Made by a program: the position numbers and the translations under genes. From the NCBI RefSeq assembly GCF_016545825.1, contig NC_052619.1, positions 4,665,501 through 4,729,500 of the forward strand: DNA of 64,000 nucleotides, in the 5' to 3' direction. Positions 11,356 through 22,600 of the stretch are shown here, one piece after another. Numbering within the stretch: the first letter of the stretch is position 1; every line of letters starts with the position of its first letter. Below the pieces are notes generated by a model that was not told where the DNA came from, did no database searches, and was given only the letters and a program-made list of their open reading frames with translations. The stretch comes from Eucalyptus grandis (taxonomy: Eukaryota; Streptophyta; Magnoliopsida; Myrtales; Myrtaceae).

Positions 11356-11523
11356 ATGAACACGACCTCCGCCTCCGCCAATCCCAACGCCTCCTCTCCA
11401 ATCGGACGTCCCCCCAACGAATTCGACCTCCAGCGAGCTCTTGCCGCTGTCCACGGCCACTGCTCCTCCTTCCTCCGCAACGTCCCTCGCCTCCCCGGCT
11501 CCCTTGCGTCCAACCCTTTATGA
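11356..11523 (+). pseudogene. TIC22 exon-1 fragment (unit 1)
   Basis: The ATG at 11356 opens MNTTSASANPNASSPIGRPP, as in the intact TIC22, and continues to LPGSLASN. Similarity stops after 11513; the last codons (PL, then TGA at 11521) come from UGT 3'-flank DNA. The predicted product is 55 residues, only the first part of the 320-residue protein, and lacks the whole conserved Tic22 domain. The break is at the same base as in unit 2 (30805). If transcribed, the RNA would run on into UGT2 in antisense. Confidence 0.9.
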
Positions 11524-12065
11524 AAAAAAAAAAAAAAAAACCTATAGTAATAATTACGTTGATTTTAGAAATCAAACTAATGCATATTTACTAGCCGAAA
11601 AAACCAAAATGTTGTCTGTACTTTGGTCGTGGGGGCCAATATCATACCAATTGTTGATTAAAAGGTTTCGCAAAATTAATGATTAAGATGATATTAATAC
11701 TTTGAAAAATGACTCTATAGCATGGTCTTTATGGCATGGTGGTGGAAAAATTCAATTCCACAGGCTACCTTCGTCTTAAAAGAACAACCATTTCGACAAG
11801 GCTTATTTAAAATTCTTTTTTTCATTTTTAGTGTACGAAATAAAAAGCCCATGCTCATACATCAATTGTATTGGCCAAATTTTCCTAAAAACCGCCAAGT
11901 TTAACTTCAGGAACATATTCTCAAGCTATATTTAATTCAAACCAGTACAATTCTCAAAGATTCATGCAAATTTAAGAACGATAGGAGCATATTCTCAAGC
12001 TATATTTAATTCAAGCTAAACCCATAACATTTTATCATTAATCACTCCATTACTTGCTCCTCTAC
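11524..12065. other. UGT2 3' flank
   Basis: Nearly identical to 30816-31353. No gene is seen; it presumably contains the UGT2 3' UTR on the minus strand. Confidence 0.6.
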
Positions 12066-13436
12066 TTAGGCGATTTCTTCAACAAAGGCCTTGAGATTTT
12101 TGTCCGAAGATCCCCCTTCCTTAGAAGCCTCCATGACCAAATCCTTCCACTTCTTTGCGTTCCTTCTAATTTCATCACCTCTCTCTCCACCTCCCATGAC
12201 CAATTCCAAGCACTTCTTGATTTCACCTGCCTCTACAATAATGCCTTCTTGATCAATCTCGGACACTCGAACCCCGACCTTCCACACATCCTCGACGAGT
12301 TTTGCATTTGTCATCTGGTCAGCCCATTGTGGGAACGCCACCATCGGGATACCACACACGAGGCTCTCGATCGTCGAGTTCCACCCGCAGTGAGTAAGGA
12401 AACATCCTATTGAAGGATGTGACAAGACCTCGATTTGAGAGCACCATGGGACTATCACTCCTCTCTTGTCTATTTCCTCTTTGTAAATAAGTTCATCATC
12501 ATCTCCATCACCTTTTCCCATCACCCACAAGAATGGGCGTCCAGTCTCTAGCAATCCGCGCGCCATTTCTCGCTTTTGCGCCTTTGATAACATAGCTATG
12601 CTTCCAAAGGCTACATAAATTACGGACGCTTCCTCCTTTGCGTTCAACCACTTGACATAATCCTCGGAGCCCAGGAAGCGGTCACCTCTGGAAGATTGAT
12701 CTGAATCTAGGAAACTAAGCGGGACAAGGGGCCCGATTCCAACCAAATTTAGTGTACCAATCGCTCTTAATGCCTCGAGTTCGAGTGCATCGAAGGTGTT
12801 CACAAGTACTACTTTTGGATTTTCCTCCTCTTTTAGGTTCTCTAATAGGCTTTGAATTTCCGGCAGAGCGAAAGCATACTTGTTTTCGACGTGGAGAAAG
12901 GAGGGGATGTTGCGGTTGGTTAGTGGTGGTACGCCGGGCAATCGGATGAGCGATGTGGTATCACATCTTTGGCTTGTAACGCTCTTAATCACATCCTCGT
13001 AGCCACTGAAGTAATGGTAGTATATGTCGAACACGGTAGCGGGTTGAATCCAAACGAGAACCGATTTGATTTGGAGGGAACGAGCAACATCGTGGACCCA
13101 AGGCACTATCGTGTGCAGCACGCATGTGAAGCTGAGGCCTTGCCCAGAACTATGCTCAATCAGGTCTCTAAGAGCTTCCGACCCCCGCCGCTTCATCTCG
13201 GCCCTGTAGCGCTCGAGGTCATCCCCTGGCACATACCCATCATCATAGCCGTCGGAGAACGTGGTGAAGGTCACACCTTCGGGGCAAACCGGATCGATCA
13301 TGCAGCGGTGGGCGCACACGGTGCTGAGGAAAGTAACACGACAGCCAACGCGTGCGAGGCGTTCAGCTAGCTGGAGGGCTGGGTTCATCGCACTGCGGGT
13401 CGAGAGCGCTACGAGGAGAAAGTGAGGTGGAGCCAT
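12066..13436 (-). CDS. UGT75-like UDP-glycosyltransferase (UGT2)
   Basis: A single open frame of 456 codons, intronless as usual for this group, encodes a GT1-family transferase. Such enzymes move a sugar from a UDP-sugar to a small molecule in the cytosol. The C-terminal half has a full 44-residue PSPG box from W331 to Q374 (WCSQIEVLSH, THCGWNS, final DQ). The last Gln is usual for UDP-glucose users. SVIYVAFGS near 271-279 and NTFDALE near 213-219 are typical of UGT75/crocetin-type transferases. The N-terminal motif, normally GHxNP, reads SAMNP, so the catalytic His (position 16) is Ala. The ATG at 13436 is preferred because MAPPHF aligns with MAPLNY of UGT4; an upstream TTG in frame is not needed. 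UGT3 differs at about 18 residues. Substrate unknown; loss of normal activity is possible. Confidence 0.95.
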   Translation of the reverse strand: MAPPHFLLVALSTRSAMNPALQLAERLARVGCRVTFLSTVCAHRCMIDPVCPEGVTFTTFSDGYDDGYVPGDDLERYRAEMKRRGSEALRDLIEHSSGQGLSFTCVLHTIVPWVHDVARSLQIKSVLVWIQPATVFDIYYHYFSGYEDVIKSVTSQRCDTTSLIRLPGVPPLTNRNIPSFLHVENKYAFALPEIQSLLENLKEEENPKVVLVNTFDALELEALRAIGTLNLVGIGPLVPLSFLDSDQSSRGDRFLGSEDYVKWLNAKEEASVIYVAFGSIAMLSKAQKREMARGLLETGRPFLWVMGKGDGDDDELIYKEEIDKRGVIVPWCSQIEVLSHPSIGCFLTHCGWNSTIESLVCGIPMVAFPQWADQMTNAKLVEDVWKVGVRVSEIDQEGIIVEAGEIKKCLELVMGGGERGDEIRRNAKKWKDLVMEASKEGGSSDKNLKAFVEEIA

Positions 13437-13487
13437 GATTTTAGGAGCTAGCAAGGGAAGTGCAACTGACTAGACTATGGAAAATTG

Positions 13488-13498
13488 TTATATATAAA
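13488..13498 (-). promoter_or_regulatory. UGT2 TATA box
   Basis: TTTATATATAA on the minus strand, about 52 bp upstream of the ATG, is conserved at the same distance in UGT3. The corresponding site in psi-UGT1 has decayed. Confidence 0.6.
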
Positions 13499-14204
13499 GA
13501 CGTGCCTTGTCTTCGACATCGAATATATACATATTTTTTTCAGTCAACATTTAGTTTAAAGTTTGATATTAAATAATCTCATATTTAACGTAATTTTCAT
13601 GTACATCTTCAAATGCTTTTGTCATGGTATTTGAAAGTTCAATCCTTTTTAACCAGACAACTCAAAAGCTTTTATGGCAGGGAACACGAGAATTTTGTCA
13701 GACCACTCAATGTAATTCCGTAGTGGAGTTAGCCACAACTATTCTTCTTTTCGACACCCCCGGTCATCACCCGCAAGCCAAATTCAAACATGACTGCCGC
13801 ACGAGGACGAACAAAAGACAGACCGAACCTTCTGCCCAGGAAAGAAACAACGAGTAAAAAGCAAAAAAAAAAAAAAAAAAACGAAATGATAAAGAGAAGA
13901 TAATTAACTTATGATTGTAACTTCAGGCCTTGAATTCTACTCATGCCTGGCAATTTTCTGGCCTTGTTCATTTGTCAAGAATAGCCAAGTCCAAGTTTAA
14001 TTTCATGAACATGTAACTGCATTAATAAACCAAATAAAGAGTGCTCGAAATGGAATTTGAGGTAGAGATCATCGGATCTGAAAGTGTGATTTAACTTCCC
14101 AAATTGCGTAGAGAACAATAGCTTTGCTTGTCAGGTGTCGTTTTGTAGGGATGACATCAGGCAAAACCGTTCCACACAAATGCAATGGCCCGTTCCTGAT
14201 GGTC
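13499..14204. other. UGT2 upstream region
   Basis: Paralogous to 3530-4204 and 32787-33479. No gene is seen; distal promoter elements are likely but not identifiable by eye. Confidence 0.5.
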
Positions 14205-14209
14205 ATAAG
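14205..14209. repeat. 5-bp target duplication ATAAG (left)
   Basis: Identical to 19866-19870. The uninterrupted site is seen in unit 3 near 33483 (GGTCATAAGAGTCGG). Confidence 0.95.
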
Positions 14210-14734
14210 TGCGAAGAAACAGAATCAAGATAAGAACCTGTATTCAAGAGATATCTGTATCCTGTAAATGCTTGAACAATCAGCTGCAGTACATCAATTG
14301 AATATTTCCTTCAACCTCTCTTCTCATTCAATCTTACAAGGTTCTGGTATATGAAGATGAACAAAGATACAGAGAGAACTACGAGAAGAACAAAAGGTAT
14401 TTCAAAGAACAGAGTGATTCAAGTATTCAGCTGAATGAATCATGCTTCTACAACAGTTTTCTTCAATTCCTTTTATACTGAAGAGCAAACCAGAACTAAC
14501 AACTTTAGTAACAGAATGATTAAACGTGACACGCGTGCAGCTCCATTTGATCAGCTTGTATATTCAGATTCTTCACAAGGATTGCCAACTCAGCTTTTCT
14601 ACGGATCACCAGGTCAGCTTCTGTTTCTTTAATTTCTTTATAGTTGGACAGCTCATCTTTTATCCAAGTTTGCTCTACTCCTCTTTGCTTCTATCAGCTT
14701 CTGTTCTACTCTTCTTTGTTCTGTATCTTTAACA
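14210..14734 (-). repeat. Copia 3' LTR
   Basis: 525 bp beginning TGCGAAGAAAC and ending CTTTAACA in plus-strand reading. It differs from the other LTR at positions near 14212, 14480, 14533 and 14648. With the element on the minus strand this is the downstream LTR. Confidence 0.95.
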
Positions 14735-17700
14735 TCCCCCCTCAAATTGGGAAGGGGAAGAGTACAAATTCCCAATTTGACTCGTAGATGAGAATGTGCT
14801 ATTCTTGACAAAGGTTTCGTAAAAATATCAGCAAGTTGGTAATTACTGGGAATATACTTTACATGTAATGAACCAGAAGATACCTTTTCTCGAACAAAGT
14901 GGAAATCTACTTCAATATGTTTTGTTCGAGCATGTAGGATAGGATTAATAGTAAGTGAGATAGCTGATTTATTGTCACAGTATAGATGAATTGGAGGAGT
15001 AAGAGAACAACCGATGTCTCGTAAGACAAAGCTGATCCAAGTGAGATCAGCAGTGGTTGAAGCAAGTGCTTGATACTCAGCCTCTGTAGATGACCTACTA
15101 ACTGTTGGTTGTTTCTTTGCTGCCCAGGAGATTAGATTGGAGCCAAGGTATGTGCAAAATCCGGTTGTTGATCTTCTGGTTTCAGTACATCCAGCCCAGT
15201 CTGCATCTGAGAATCCATAGAGATGCATTGTACTTTGTGAATGAATGAATAAGCCAAAGCGGATTGTACCTTTAACATATCTCAGTACTCTTTTCATTCT
15301 ATGGAGATCTGCAATGGTAGGTTTCTGCAGTTTCTGGCAAAGTAGATTAGTGGCATAGGCAATGTCTGGCCGAGTTAATGTGAGGTATTGGAGGCCACCA
15401 ACAATGCTTCTATATTCAGCAGGATTGGACAAGACCATAGAGTCATTGATCAAAATAGTTGGTCTTAATGAAAGGGGAGTTGAAATTGGTTTAGACTCGA
15501 GCATATGGGCTCGGGTGAGAAGATCTATAGCATATTTGGCTTGGCAAAGGAACAAATGGTCGTGGGTACGCTTAACTTCAATGCCAAGAAAATAGTGTAG
15601 TGAACCAAGATCCTTCATTTGAAAGCGAAGACCGAGAGCACTAATGAGACCGAGAGAGAACTTGAGATGAACTTCCAGTTAAAATGATATCATCAACATA
15701 TAGTAGTAAGAGGATTGTGTCTTTACCAGCATGTAGGATGAACAAGGAAGGATCAGTTGAGCTACAAAAGAACCCATATTCTAGTAAGAAACTGCTGAAC
15801 TTGTCAAACCAAGCTCGAGGGGCTTGTCGAAGTCCATAGAGGGATTTTCTAAGACGACAAACATGATGAGGTCTCTGTGAGTCTTTAAAACCTGGTGGCT
15901 GTTCCATATACACTATTTCACTCAAGTTACCATGTAAGAAGGCATTTTTAACATCTAAGCGATGAATTGGCCATTGTTTTACCATTGCTACTGAGAGAAT
16001 TATTCGGATTGTAGCATGCTTTACTACAGGACTGTAGGTTTTCGTGAAATCAAGACCTTCTTCTTGATGAAAACCTTTGGCTACAAGTCGAGCTTTCGGT
16101 CTATCTAAACCGCCATCGGGGGTGCAAGTTTAGTTTTAAACACCCATTTGCAGCCAATAACATTCATTTGATCATTTCTAGGAACTAATTCCCAGGTTTT
16201 GTTATGATACAAAGCATCCATTTCTTCATGCATTGCTTGACACCATCCCGTGTGTGCTAATGCAGATTTTCTGACTTTGGTTCAATTGGAACCCGATATT
16301 CAACTGCAGGACGGGCGTATTTGGGATTTGCTTTAATAATCCCAGATCTTAGTCTAGTCTGCATAGGATGAGTAGATAATGTACCTTGTGTGACTTCGAT
16401 ATAGTACTAATTTGTGGTTGTTCGTGGTGGCGGGGAGATGTCAAGTCGATATCCGATTGATAGACACTTGTTGATCAATATTTGGAGATATCTCGAGGTG
16501 TTTCAACATTATTGAATGTATTATCGGGAGTGATACGAAGCTCATCATCAGGTACTATGCTCATTTGTGGCATAGCTGTATGATTTACAGCACTATTCTC
16601 TCTGTTCTGTATTTCTGGAGGAATCTGACTTATTCTAGTACTCTGTAAAGATTCACTTGATTTCTTGGCTTGTGGCTGAATCTGATTGGTAGTATTGGAT
16701 GTAGTAGATGCTGAACTTCTTATCCAATGCTTGTACAATTCAGATCCTTGTTGAAACTCGAAGTAGTTTTTCGAGTAAAGGGAAATTCTTTTCATCAAAG
16801 ACTACATGTCTACTAATGTAGACACGACCGTTAGTAGGCAAAAGACACCTGTAGCCTTTATGTTTCTCGCTGTATCCAAGAAATATACACATGATAGACC
16901 TTGGATCAAATTTATGCTTTGTATAGGATCTGAGGCAAGGATAACAAGCTGACCTAAACACTCGTAGGTGAGCATAGTTTGGTCTCTGTTTGTACAGCTT
17001 ATAGTGAGGTGAGTTCATACTCAGTTTTGTTGTGGGGAGCAAATTGATCACATAGACTGCTGTCATGAAGGCATCTACCCAGTATTTTAATGGTACTCTT
17101 GCATGATATAGCATTGCTAGGCCCAATTCAACCACATGTCGATGCTTCCTCTCGGAGACTCCATTTTGCTCCGGTGTATAAGGACAAGAAATGTTATGCT
17201 TAATCCCACACTGTTGTAGATGATTCTGAAATTTGATGTTTGTGAATTCTCCTCCTCCATCACTTTGAAACACTTTGATCTTGTGATCGAGTTGATTCTC
17301 TACTAGTCTTTGAAACAAAACAAACACATCATATACTTCGACTTCTGTCTCATTGGATATATCTAGCTATATCGAGAGAAATCATCCACAAATATGACAT
17401 AGTAATGAAACTTCGACAGATGAAATTGGTGATGGTCCCCATACATCACAATGTATCTTTTCTAGAGGAACATTAGAGATATGTTCGAGATAGGAAAGGG
17501 CAAAGCTGAGCTCTTAGCGGTTTGACAGCTGCTACACATACTTGGAGCATTCGACTTATATTGAATTAGATGTTGACTCGCAGAATTTTTACAGTTTTAA
17601 GTTGGCATGAGCAAGTCTTTGATGCCGGACATCTTCTCCTACTTCATGTTGAGCTGTGTGAAGAAAGCTTCTGTTCCTCTAGATTCCACTTGATGACCCC

Positions 17701-19165
17701 TTGATTTTCCTTCCTAGCTTCTTTGTTGTATGCTTGTAATTGTCCTTCATGTATACCCCATGTTTGTCAAATATAAAAGAACAGGGATAGTCATCTGTTA
17801 GTTTCGATACAGACAGAAGATTCTTCTTGATTCTTTGGAACTATTAAAATATCATTCAAAGTGGTAATATACTAGTTGCGGTATTTAAGGTTCCATTACC
17901 AATACATGAAATCGACAAATAGGACCCATCTCCTATCATAACAAAGTATCTTTACCACTATATGCAGCATAGTTTTGAATCATACCAGGTTCTGCTGTAA
18001 TGTGAAATTTGTAGCCCCGTGTGTCTAGATACCATTCAGAGCCATATGGTTCTTCAATATGCATAGCTGCTAGGGCAGTTGGTATTTCATCTGCCTGATA
18101 TGAATTATCAAAGCGATACCAACATCTAAGTGCTGTATGACCTGACCTCTTACAGATTTGACATTCCAGAGGACCATTATACATTGGCTTTGTATCCTGT
18201 ACGAGTTTATCACCATTTGACCCTTGAGATGGATAGGATCTAACTCCTTGATATCTCTGAGAAGAGTTTGTGTATGGTCTAAACCCTTGTCCATGGTTAG
18301 ACCAATTACCCTTATTGTCCTGATATTGCTTTGTCAAGTTCGAGTATACATTGATTCCTTCTGTTACGGTGAAATTATTTCCACGACCTCTTCTATTAAT
18401 GAATTGTCCTCTGCCAGAGTTGTATCCCCTTTGTATACTTCCTCCTTGACTACTAGAATTAAACCTTTGCAGACCTGTTTCAGACTTCCTTTGTCCATAA
18501 TATGCCAGGTTAGTATTGTACTGGTTCATAGAATATGTTTGCAATCTAGTTTCAAATCTCTCGAGTTGGGAGATAACCTCATCATACTCTGGCTGGGGTT
18601 TGAGACAGTACATAGTTGTTCTAAAGGTTTCATATTCAGAACCTAACCCTTCAAGTATGCCAAACATTCTGGTTATATCATCAACAGGCTTTCCAATTGC
18701 ATTCAACTGATCACAGATAGTTTTAAATTCTCGAAGATATTCACATAATGGTCTATCTCTCTTTCTACAAGCCCGTAACTTTCCTCTTAACTCAAATTCT
18801 TTTGCTACGAGACTTACGAGTAAACCGGTTTATAAGAGTCTGCCATACCTCGAATGAAGTTTCTAAGCCAATTATCAAGCTTAAAATATTCTACGATCTT
18901 GCACCGCTTATCCATGATGAGATTAGTTGATCGGTTTTTGTCCAATCCAGGTGATCGGGATTCATCACTTCCCATTCTCAGTTTGCATCATTTGAGCAGG
19001 TGGTAATGTTTCACCATTAATAAAGCTAATCAAATCTTGACTTTTCATAAATCTGCTAAATTGCGCTTGCCACAGCAGAAAATTCTCTTCATTCAACTTG
19101 ATTGTCACAAAGTTTGCTATATTCACATGGATAGGAAAAGGATACTTCTGCACTCTCGTTGCCAT
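14653..19165 (-). pseudogene. Copia gag-pol polyprotein, degenerate
   Basis: Read right to left, gag begins MATRVQKYPF at 19165 and continues in another frame at 18706-17936. It ends with a CCHC zinc knuckle, CQICKRSGHTALRC (about 18130-18175). The protease site, normally WYLDSG or WYLDTG, reads WYLDTRGYKF and looks damaged. The integrase core (17327-16740) has SDGGGEF and NGVSERKHRHV. RT (15985-15641) has YVDDIILTGSS. RNase H (15618-14653) has DADWAG, SSTEAEYQALA and KHIEVDFHFVRE. At least five frame breaks separate these pieces, so no full polyprotein can be made. The final frame runs into the LTR before its stop. Confidence 0.93.
14735..14747 (-). other. Polypurine tract
   Basis: The plus strand reads TCCCCCCTCAAAT, so the minus strand has a G-rich purine run directly before the 3' LTR, the usual plus-strand primer for LTR elements. 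Confidence 0.75.
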
Positions 19166-19328
19166 ACTATTTCTTTTTAGGAAACTTTGAAGATGTGAGG
19201 AACAATCAAGTAAACTTCGAAAATCAGCTTACTCAGAAATCAACAAGATCTTCGTGATGTCTTGCTCAGGAGATCTTTCACACAGACTTTCAGTAACACA
19301 TATTAGACCTAGAACTTACAGGAAACCG

Positions 19329-19340
19329 GCTCTGATACCA
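19329..19340 (-). other. Primer binding site (initiator tRNA-Met type)
   Basis: The minus strand reads TGGTATCAGAGC directly after the 5' LTR, complementary to the 3' end of plant initiator tRNA-Met. Confidence 0.92.
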
Positions 19341-19865
19341 TGAGAAGAAACAGAATCAAGATAAGAACCTGTATTCAAGAGATATCTGTATCCTGTAAAT
19401 GCTTGAACAATCAGCTGCAGTACATCAATTGAATATTTCCTTCAACCTCTCTTCTCATTCAATCTTACAAGGTTCTGGTATATGAAGATGAACAAAGATA
19501 CAGAGAGAACTACGAGAAGAACAAAAGGTATTTCAAAGAACAGAGTGATTCAAGTATTCAGCTGAATGAATCATGCTTCTACAACAGTTTTCTTCAATTC
19601 CTTTTATACAGAAGAGCAAACCAGAACTAACAACTTTAGTAACAGAATGATTAAACGTGACACACGTGCAGCTCCATTTGATCAGCTTGTATATTCAGAT
19701 TCTTCACAAGGATTGCCAACTCAGCTTTTCTACGGATCACCAGGTCAGCTTCTGTTTCTTTAATTTCTTTATAGTTGGCCAGCTCATCTTTTATCCAAGT
19801 TTGCTCTACTCCTCTTTGCTTCTATCAGCTTCTGTTCTACTCTTCTTTGTTCTGTATCTTTAACA
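19341..19865 (-). repeat. Copia 5' LTR
   Basis: 525 bp beginning TGAGAAGAAAC and ending CTTTAACA in plus-strand reading. It is upstream in the element's own orientation and adjoins the primer site. Confidence 0.95.
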
Positions 19866-19870
19866 ATAAG

Positions 19871-20449
19871 AGTTGGAATAGCTGGTCACCCTGTGGTCGC
19901 CTATACTTGCCGTTAAATGAAACTGGCGACTGCTTTGCAAAGCTCATCACTGAGCATTTTGGAGACTGACTCTAGCCGCCATCCTCAAAGAGATCCATTG
20001 GGAATGACTGTCCCGCCCGTAATAGCTATTTCAAAGTTCGGTTCCCATTTACTTGTATTTGTAGGTTATGTTCTAGCGAATCCTAAAACGTTATGTTGTG
20101 AATGTTACGAGACGTCCTTTATGTGTCAATTTGATGTGATCAGTTCCTAAGTGGATAGCAACCAACTTATCAGAGTTAATTTCTAGTTTTTTAAACCGAA
20201 CCGGTCGATTTAGGGAAACAGCCTACTCTATTTTTTTCTTATCTGTTTCATTTTTCTATCCCCTATGTCAACCCATTATACTCAACTCAGCAGACCAACA
20301 AAGATTGTTTTATATTCTCCAGAGTGCCCACATATTTCATGTCTTGATGACTATGAACAGTTGATTGCATGATGAGAATTTCAAGTGAGAAAAATAAGTT
20401 TCAAGCTCAAGTGATACAAGCATAATCACAGGGATGCTATCAGTCCATC
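19871..20449. other. Unit-2 spacer without gene
   Basis: It continues the paralogy with 4210-4792 and 33490-34068 after the copia insertion. No gene is seen. Confidence 0.6.
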
Positions 20450-21445
20450 TCCTGAGAAAGTATTTAGTGGTTGCATAGTACTATGTCATAGGCTGACGTG
20501 GTCCGCAAATAAAATAAAAATAAAAAATCTGCCATCCTTTTTTCAATCTCTCTTGTTCCTCCTCCATCCACAGTCGCCAGCACTGAGTCCAAGCCGACCC
20601 CTGCTGCCCCTCCATGGCTGAGCCACTCCCTTCCTCGCCGCGGCAGCTCGCGGTCGTTGCCATCCATTGCGGAGCCCTTCGTTACGGCTCGTCCATTTGC
20701 TTCACTGGAATAGGGAAAAAAATAAATGAAAGATACTGGCACCTCACAGAAACTTGAATGCTAACATAGAAGTAGAACCCCATCAACAATTGGCTGTCTT
20801 CCCTGATGTGGCGACGGACGAAGGGGGTGGCTCGGCAATGGACCATGGCTCCAGATCTAGCAACGGACAAGCCTGGCCTTGAACGACGATGAAGGGGGTG
20901 GCTCGGGCATGGGCAATGGCTCCGAATCTGGCGAAGGACGAGCATGGCCGCGAGCTATGATGAAGGGAGTGGCTTTGTTTGTGAGCCGCGACAGCGACAG
21001 AGGGTTGGCTTGGCCATGGACCTGCCAATCTGCCGACGGACTAGCCTGACCATGAGCGACAACGAAGTGGTGGCTCTGCCATGGACGGTCAACGAAGAGA
21101 GAGAACAAAGAGAGGCTACTCAAGTAGATATTTTTTCTTTTTATTTGCATGCCATTTCATGGAAACGTGTCAATTTATAGTTGGATTTTGGTACGTGAAT
21201 GCTTGCCACGTCAACGTATGACGTGGTACTATGTAATCACTGAATACTTTCCATAATCTCCTAGACAACGAACTGGTCGCTATACCATGGACGGGCAATG
21301 GAGAGAGAGAAAAAAGAGAGGCTACTCAAGTAGATGCTTGCCATTTCATGGAAACATGTCAATTTATGAATGGATTTTGATATGTGAATGCTTGACATGC
21401 CAACTTATGACATGATATTATATAACCACTGAATACTTTCTTCCC
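20450..21445. mobile_element. Foldback element (family C), unit-2 copy
   Basis: It has the same inverted arms (GAGAAAGTATTTAG and CTGAATACTTTC) and the same 70-bp minisatellite core (about 20817-21030) as the unit-1 copy, without a nested insertion. Confidence 0.6.
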
Positions 21446-22119
21446 GGCAGGTGTCTTCTAGTTGATCTTTCAAACTCTATTTAACACACAAAAAGTATAT
21501 CATAATCATAATTCTTAAAATTGTTGGTTATTCAGCAATTTTTTACCTTGCAACCTCGTGATCTACCCAAGTACAACAACTAGTTGAAGGCCAGCTCCAA
21601 AATTTTTACCCCAAAACCAAACCAGTCCCCATGAAACTTGCTTGGAACCGGTCAGGTAAGACCGGTTCGATTCAGTTTCTAGATTAAAACAGACCCAATT
21701 GCCAATGTTTACTGTCAACACAATTGGCCACCGACTTTCAAAATTGACATTCTTCTTACATTCAAATTAACAGGCATATGAAAAATTCTAACCTTCACAA
21801 TAATATGTATCAAGTTGAAGGAACACGATAACATTATTCAAGGTCCAATAAGGTTGGGAGATAACACAGAAACATAGACCATCCCTCAATTGAGGATTTG
21901 AAGATATTATTCTGGTCCATTAAGAACTAGGTTTTAAAACAGCCCAAAGCCCAATTATGTTTCAAACTCAACGTTAGAGAAATTCAAGCATCAGGAGCCA
22001 TGTCGGACCCTGAGAATTTCGCTAATAGTGAGTTCGAGACTTCATGGAGGTTTCTTTAGTATCGTAAGTCCTAAAGCTTCAACTAGTCCTGTTCCCGCAC
22101 TTATCCCATAAAGTTGGAG
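21446..22119. other. Unit-2 spacer without gene
   Basis: Paralogous to 5785-6469. No gene is seen. Confidence 0.6.
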
Positions 22120-22600
22120 TTGATCAACATTGTCAGTCTCAGATTTGAAGCCATTGCTCTTTGGGCTCTTTAGCATCACATGTCATCATTATTTGCTCAA
22201 ACTCCATGGTGTCTTCTGCAACAGACATTTAATTTTGACGAAGATTGTGGATTTTCAAGAATTTGTCTTGGCGATTTTGCTCAAGCAAGAACTTTCACGT
22301 CAACTCTCTTGTCGCATCTTGCCCCAAGTTCTCATCTTGCTTCCTCCTTCTCATCAAAGTCTTCGCTTCAAGTTCTCCCACCACATCGATGCGTACTTCT
22401 TCAACTTGGCAGCAACTAATCTGACTCTCCTATCATTATGCACTTCTTCCAGCTCGAAAACAAGTTTAGCTGCGTGGAGCCAATCAATGAACTCATCAGG
22501 TTGGATTCACCCTTCAAAATCAGGAATAATCTCCACGTCAACACCAAGATCTCGATCGGAATGAGTTCTTCTATTTTTGCAGCATTGTCATACATTGGTA
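22120..22600 (-). pseudogene. Ty3/gypsy gag relic, unit-2 copy
   Basis: This is the best-preserved copy. The minus strand gives PDEFIDWLHAAKLVFELEE, then KLKKYASMWWENLKRRL, then RQDKFLKIHNLRQ and MEFEQIMMTCDA, a recognisable retrotransposon gag domain of the plant gypsy type. Several in-frame stops interrupt it. No pol domain is near. Confidence 0.8.

Larger units (their letters stand above)
14210..19865 (-). mobile_element. Ty1/copia LTR retrotransposon
   Basis: A 5.66-kb element on the minus strand has two 525-bp LTRs that differ at about four positions by eye, a 5-bp target duplication, a tRNA-Met-type primer site and a polypurine tract. The domain order read from right to left is gag, protease, integrase, RT, RNase H, which is copia order. 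Both sister units have the empty site, so it inserted after the segmental duplications. The coding region is broken in several places although the LTRs are nearly identical. Confidence 0.97.

Noticed and set aside
12054..12413. Open frame of 119 codons on the plus strand, repeated at 31342-31701
   Set aside because: It is the antisense shadow of the UGT2 and UGT3 C-terminal coding sequence and has no family match of its own.
13437..13454. Upstream TTG start for UGT2 adding six residues
   Set aside because: Plant translation rarely starts at TTG, and the ATG at 13436 aligns with the starts of UGT4 and UGT5; the same holds for UGT3.
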